Assembly: GCF_024170005.1 (NCBI RefSeq)
Contig: NZ_JALJXJ010000010.1
Span: 124,001 to 188,000 of the forward strand
DNA: 64,000 nucleotides
Source: Azospirillum lipoferum
GTDB taxonomy: Bacteria; Pseudomonadota; Alphaproteobacteria; Azospirillales; Azospirillaceae
Direction: 5' to 3'
A program made the position numbers and the translations under genes. Position 1 is the stretch's first letter; every line of letters starts with the position of its first letter. Positions 60,502 through 64,000 of the stretch are shown piece after piece. The notes below the pieces were generated by a model. It was not told where the DNA came from. It searched no databases and saw only the letters and a program-made list of their open reading frames with translations.

Positions 60502-62088
60502 TCAACCCCGCTTATCAGCGCGGCTTGGGGGCGCCGCCGCCCCGAGCGAGACGAAGTCGAGGCGGAACACCGACCCGCGCGGGTGCAGGTCGTAGCCCTC
60601 GATATAGTCGCGCCGCGCCGCCAGCAGATCGAAGAAGACGGGGATGACCGACGGCACCTCGTCATGCATCAGCTGCTGGGCCTTGGCGTAGAGGGCGGCG
60701 CGCTCGGCCTCGTCGGTCTTGGCCCGCGCCTCGGCGACCAGGGCGTCGAAGTCCTTGTTGTTCCAGCGCGTCTCGTTCCAGGCGGCGTCGGAGGTGTAGA
60801 GCAGCGAGAAGACCGCGTCGGCGGTCGCCTGCATGTTGTAGAAGCCGACGTAGAAATTGCCCTTCTTCCACACCTGATCCAGGTAGGTGGCGTGCGGCAT
60901 GGTCTGCACCTGGATGCGGAAGCCGGCGGGCTTTGCCATCTCGCGGATGGCGACTGCCAGTTCGGTGCGGGTGCCCGGCTTGTCCGACGCGATCATGGTC
61001 AGGTCGACGCCGTTCGGGTAGCCGGCCTCGGCCAGCAGCTTCTTCGCCTGGGCGAGGTCGGCCTTGCGCAGCGGCTGCTCGCGGTAGAAGCGGTAGGCCG
61101 GGCTGATCGGCGTGTCGTTGCCGGGGGTGCCGTAGCCGCCGGCGACGAAGCCCACCATCGCCTCGCGGTCGATGGACAGCGCCAGCGCCTTGCGGACGCG
61201 CGGGTCGGAGAAGGGCTTCTGGTCGCAGCCCATGTTGACGTTCAGGAACTGGCCCGACGGCACGCGCAACGCCTTGACGCCGGAGGCCTTCTCCAGCCGC
61301 TGGTATTCGCCGGGGGCGGTGCCCAGCATCAGGTCGATGTCGCCGGAGATCAGCGCCGAGGCTTCGGCGGTGCGGTCGGGGTAGACCAGCACCTCGACCC
61401 GGTCGAGATAGGGGCGCGCCGGGTCGTAATAGGCGGGGTTGCGCTCCACCACGATCTTGCGGTCGGGTTCGAAGGAGACCAGCTTGAACGGGCCGGTGCC
61501 GACCGCGCTGCGCGACAGGCTGTCGAGGTCGGTCTCGATCACCTTGGCCGGGACGATGCGGGCGTTGGTGTAGGCCAGTGCCACCGGCAGGTCGGCATAG
61601 GGCGAGGTCAGGCGGAACAGCACGGTCCGCTCGCTCTTCGCCACCACCTCCTTGATCGGGCCGACATTGGTGCGGCCCGGCGAGGCGGTCTTGGGGTCGA
61701 GGATGGCGGTGAAGGTGGCGACCACGTCGGCGGCGGTGCAGGGCGAGCCGTCATGGAAGGTCAACCCCTGCCGCAGGACGAAGGTCCATTCGGTCAGCGT
61801 CTGGTCGGGCGCCCAGGATTCGGCGAGGTCCGGCTCCACCTTCATGCCGGCGGCCAACCGCGTCAGGCCGGAATAGAGCAGCTCGGCCACCAGATATTCC
61901 GGGTTCACGCGGGTGCGCAGCGGGTGGATGACACTGGCGGCCTGATCGACCGAGATGCGCAGCACGCCGCCGCGGCGCGCGGCGCTCTGCTGCGCGAAGG
62001 CCGGCGAAGTACCTGACAGGCCGAAGGTGGGCAGGGCGCCGAGGCCGGCAGTCCCGGCGAGGAAGAGGCGGCGGGTCACGGAACTCAT
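60502..62088 (-). CDS. Peptide-type ABC transporter substrate-binding protein (Tat-exported)
   Basis: The 528-residue family 5 solute-binding protein starts with a twin-arginine signal (SVTRRLFLAGTAGLG, cleaved after AFA-QQ near residue 32). The mature protein has the DppA/OppA signature in FVLRQGLTFHDGSPCTAADV (partly quoted) near residue 105, and the AYRFYREQP-LRKADLAQAKKLL region near 340. A Tat rather than Sec signal suggests that folding or cofactor acquisition occurs before export. It overlaps the second M20 gene by four bases. Ligand: a peptide or peptide-like amide, unknown. Confidence 0.92.
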   Translation of the reverse strand: MSSVTRRLFLAGTAGLGALPTFGLSGTSPAFAQQSAARRGGVLRISVDQAASVIHPLRTRVNPEYLVAELLYSGLTRLAAGMKVEPDLAESWAPDQTLTEWTFVLRQGLTFHDGSPCTAADVVATFTAILDPKTASPGRTNVGPIKEVVAKSERTVLFRLTSPYADLPVALAYTNARIVPAKVIETDLDSLSRSAVGTGPFKLVSFEPDRKIVVERNPAYYDPARPYLDRVEVLVYPDRTAEASALISGDIDLMLGTAPGEYQRLEKASGVKALRVPSGQFLNVNMGCDQKPFSDPRVRKALALSIDREAMVGFVAGGYGTPGNDTPISPAYRFYREQPLRKADLAQAKKLLAEAGYPNGVDLTMIASDKPGTRTELAVAIREMAKPAGFRIQVQTMPHATYLDQVWKKGNFYVGFYNMQATADAVFSLLYTSDAAWNETRWNNKDFDALVAEARAKTDEAERAALYAKAQQLMHDEVPSVIPVFFDLLAARRDYIEGYDLHPRGSVFRLDFVSLGAAAPPSRADKRG

Positions 62089-63458
62089 CGGTCGGACTCC
62101 TTCTGCGGGCCGCGGCCTGGGGTCGGCACGGCGTTCGGATCGGTCTTTTCGGGGATCAGTTCGGGGGCGAAGCCGGCGGCCAGATAGGCCAGCACGCTCT
62201 GCGCCAATGCGACGATGTCGGCGACGGTGGTGTGTTCGTCGGGGGAATGGACGTTGCTCTCTGGCCGGCCGAGTCCGGTCAGCAGCACCTCCTGCATGCC
62301 GGTGCGCTGGACCCAGCCGAAGTCGGAGCAGCTCGCCGCCCCCCAGGCGCGGAACTCGTCCGGGCGGTAGCCGAAGCCGGCCGACAGCGCCGCCTGCCAG
62401 CGCGGCCAATGCGGCCCGGTCGGATCGCCGGTCGGGGCGAGGTGGCCGACCAGCTGGATGTCCACCGCGATGCCGGGGCTGCCTGCCATCGCACGGGAAA
62501 CGGCCGTTTCGATCTCGGCTCGTGCCTCCTCATAATCCTCTTCCGGCGCATAGCGGCGGCAGACCAGGATCTCGAACAGTGAGGGGACCTGCCCGCCGCA
62601 GATGCCGCCACGGGCGGCGGCGATGTCGAGCCGGGCGGCCAGCGGCCCCGACGCGGTCGGCGGCGGGGGCAGGGCCGAGGTCCGTCGCGCCACCACCGGC
62701 TTGAGGTCGGTCAAGGCCCGGAGCAGCGGCAGCGCCGCCTCGATGGCATTGACGCCGGAGCCGGAGCGGTTGCCCTCGCCGGCATGGACGGTGTGGCCGT
62801 GCAGCCGGATCAGCAGGTTGAACAGGCCGAAGCAGCCCGACCAGATGCGTGGTGCGGCGCTGCCGTTGAAGTTCAGGACATGGCCCTTCAGCAGCCCCTG
62901 CTCGGCGAGATGGCGCACGCCGGGATAAAGCCCGCCCTCCTCGTCGGTGCAGAACAGCAGCATCGGGTCGTAGGCGAGCGGCAGGCCGCAGGCCCCGGCG
63001 GCGCGCAGAGCCAGCAGCACGGCGGCGATCGTACCCTTCATGTCGGCGGCGCCCAGCCCGTAGAGCCGGTCGCCTTCGCGGGTCAGGCGGAGCGGGTCCT
63101 TGTCCCAGCCGGGAGCGGCGGGCACGGTGTCGACATGGAAATACAGGCCGAGAACGGGCTTGCCCGTCTCCCGTTCGCCGATGAGATTGGTGCGCCGGCC
63201 GGACGCCGGCCCGCCGGGCACCCGCCACAGGGCGTCGGGGACGATGACCCGGCTGGAGCGGAAGCCCAGCGGGGCGATCAGTTCATCCATCAGGTCGGCG
63301 AAGGCATCGTAGCCGGCACCGGGAGGAAAGGACGTGTCGACAGCAATCATGCGGGCGAGATCGGCCACGGCGGCTTCCGCCGACCGCGCGATCCAGGCCA
63401 TCGCCGCATCAAGGGAGGCGTCACCGGTGGGCTGGTCGCTGCCGTGCCGATTGTCCAT
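62085..63458 (-). CDS. M20 family metallohydrolase (ArgE/DapE-like)
   Basis: This 457-residue enzyme is the first gene of the minus-strand operon. The ligands FHVD (near 88), the bridging Asp in GAADMKG, the catalytic pair in TDEEGG and the final His in NVHSPDE are all present, so it is expected to be active, unlike its paralogue at 55899. One position, usually a Glu in EPT, reads NGSA here. It probably deacylates the compound imported by the Dpp-type system. The ATG at 63458 lies about 105 bases from the divergent GntR gene. Confidence 0.87.
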   Translation of the reverse strand: MDNRHGSDQPTGDASLDAAMAWIARSAEAAVADLARMIAVDTSFPPGAGYDAFADLMDELIAPLGFRSSRVIVPDALWRVPGGPASGRRTNLIGERETGKPVLGLYFHVDTVPAAPGWDKDPLRLTREGDRLYGLGAADMKGTIAAVLLALRAAGACGLPLAYDPMLLFCTDEEGGLYPGVRHLAEQGLLKGHVLNFNGSAAPRIWSGCFGLFNLLIRLHGHTVHAGEGNRSGSGVNAIEAALPLLRALTDLKPVVARRTSALPPPPTASGPLAARLDIAAARGGICGGQVPSLFEILVCRRYAPEEDYEEARAEIETAVSRAMAGSPGIAVDIQLVGHLAPTGDPTGPHWPRWQAALSAGFGYRPDEFRAWGAASCSDFGWVQRTGMQEVLLTGLGRPESNVHSPDEHTTVADIVALAQSVLAYLAAGFAPELIPEKTDPNAVPTPGRGPQKESDR

Positions 63459-63562
63459 GACTCGCTCGCCATTTTCTATATTCTATAAAGAAATGTGACC
63501 GGCGCACAAATCTTTGTCAATCATCAAGATTCCAGCAATTTCCGGCTATTTTTGAGGCAGCA
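63459..63562. promoter_or_regulatory. Divergent promoter region with TTCTATA repeats
   Basis: This 104-base AT-rich gap between the M20 gene and the GntR gene contains a tandem TTCTATA (63474-63480 and 63481-63487), which can also be read as a TATA-TTC-TATA palindrome. It lies just upstream of the M20 operon and is a likely site for GntR binding. Confidence 0.45.
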
Positions 63563-64000
63563 GTGAACAAAAAGACGGCGAACATGGCGAGCGACCTGCC
63601 GATTCCACTCTACGAGCACGTCAAGCGCCGCATGGCGGAAGCCATTCTGCTGGGTGAATGGCCGCCCGGCATGGTGCTGCCGGGCGAGGTCGCGCTGGCC
63701 GCCGATTACGGGGTCGCCGTGGGAACGATGCGCCGTGCGCTGGCCGACCTGACCGCGGATGGCATGCTGATGCGCCGGCGCAAGACCGGGACGGTGGTCA
63801 CCGGGCGCACGCCGCAGCACAGCCTGCGTTTCTTCTTCCAGTATTACCGCCTGCATGGCGGCGACGGCCGGCTGCTGTCGTCCGAGGCGGTGGTGACGGA
63901 TATCTCGCGCAGTCCGGCCACCGCCGCCGAGGCCGCTCTGCTGGGCGAAACCCCGGGGGAGCCGCTGATCCGCATTGCGCGGCTGCGCCGGGTGGAGGGG
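63563..64000 (+). CDS. GntR family transcriptional regulator, 3' partial
   Basis: The frame runs off the window end; 146 codons are visible. The N-terminal winged helix-turn-helix (about 10-75) has PLYEHVKRRMAEAILLGEWPPG and the recognition region GVAVGTMRRALADLTADGM. The start of a UTRA-type effector domain follows (about 90 on), as in HutC-like members. GTG at 63563 is preferred because GAGG lies five bases before it; an ATG at 63584 is the alternative. Divergent to the M20-Dpp-M20-M24 operon, it presumably represses that operon until its ligand is present. Confidence 0.87.
   Translation, partial: MNKKTANMASDLPIPLYEHVKRRMAEAILLGEWPPGMVLPGEVALAADYGVAVGTMRRALADLTADGMLMRRRKTGTVVTGRTPQHSLRFFFQYYRLHGGDGRLLSSEAVVTDISRSPATAAEAALLGETPGEPLIRIARLRRVEG

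Noticed and set aside
1-64000. tRNA, rRNA, CRISPR arrays, phage integrase or complete insertion sequence
   Set aside because: None was found on reading both strands; repeats present are short operator-like elements only.

Overview
This is a GC-rich 64 kb chromosomal or megaplasmid segment with no rRNA, tRNA, CRISPR array or intact insertion sequence that I could see. Several features point to an alphaproteobacterium, most plausibly a Rhodospirillales soil or plant associate such as Azospirillum. These are the codon use, the dense operons joined by 4-nt ATGA/GTGA overlaps, and the many ABC and tripartite tricarboxylate (TTT) uptake systems. The genus is inference; the lifestyle (scavenging organic acids, sugars and peptides) follows from the gene content.

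Layout: (1) 1-4608: an M81/MlrC peptidase (5' end outside the window), an EamA exporter, an AbgB-like M20 amidohydrolase and a D-2-hydroxyacid dehydrogenase. (2) 4713-11876: a MipA-type outer membrane protein, RND adaptor and pump, then an OmpR-type regulator and its sensor kinase. (3) 12168-15186: a GlxA-like AraC regulator divergent from an alpha/beta hydrolase, an azoreductase and a YciI protein. (4) 15310-26103, minus strand: two GMC flavoproteins, a carbohydrate-type ABC importer, a histidinol-dehydrogenase-like (HpsN-like) enzyme and a ThDP enzyme, with a divergent protein of unknown function (26507) and an HTH regulator of unusually low GC (27254). (5) 28220-32890: Gfo/Idh/MocA oxidoreductase and TIM-barrel isomerase, then an operon of HAD phosphatase, DeoR regulator and GH3-like protein.

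(6) 33021-50161: a large acid-catabolism region. An IclR regulator lies beside a seven-gene CoA pathway (crotonase, ADP-forming acyl-CoA ligase, hydrolase, FadB/J-like fusion, thiolase, CaiB transferase, MmgE/PrpD) flanked by two TTT systems (tctBA, tctCBA). Three copies of a palindrome with core ATTCCA-N5-TGGAAT sit upstream of the three transcription units, about 39 bases from a -10-like element in each, so the region looks like one regulon. (7) 50518-54668: SDR, acyl-CoA dehydrogenase, APH-fold kinase, DUF6285 protein and a histidine phosphatase, resembling the LvaABCD module for 4-hydroxyacyl-CoA. (8) 54757-63458, minus strand: M24 and M20 hydrolase homologues with altered metal sites, a Dpp-type ABC importer with fused ATPases, and a second M20 enzyme, divergent from a GntR regulator cut by the window end.

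The strongest leads for undescribed biology are the IclR regulon, the LvaABCD-like module with its added phosphatase, the HpsN-like/ThDP/GMC/ABC cluster of unknown substrate, and the paired metal-site-degenerate M24 and M20 hydrolases. All assignments were made by reading the sequence and from family knowledge; no database search was run.
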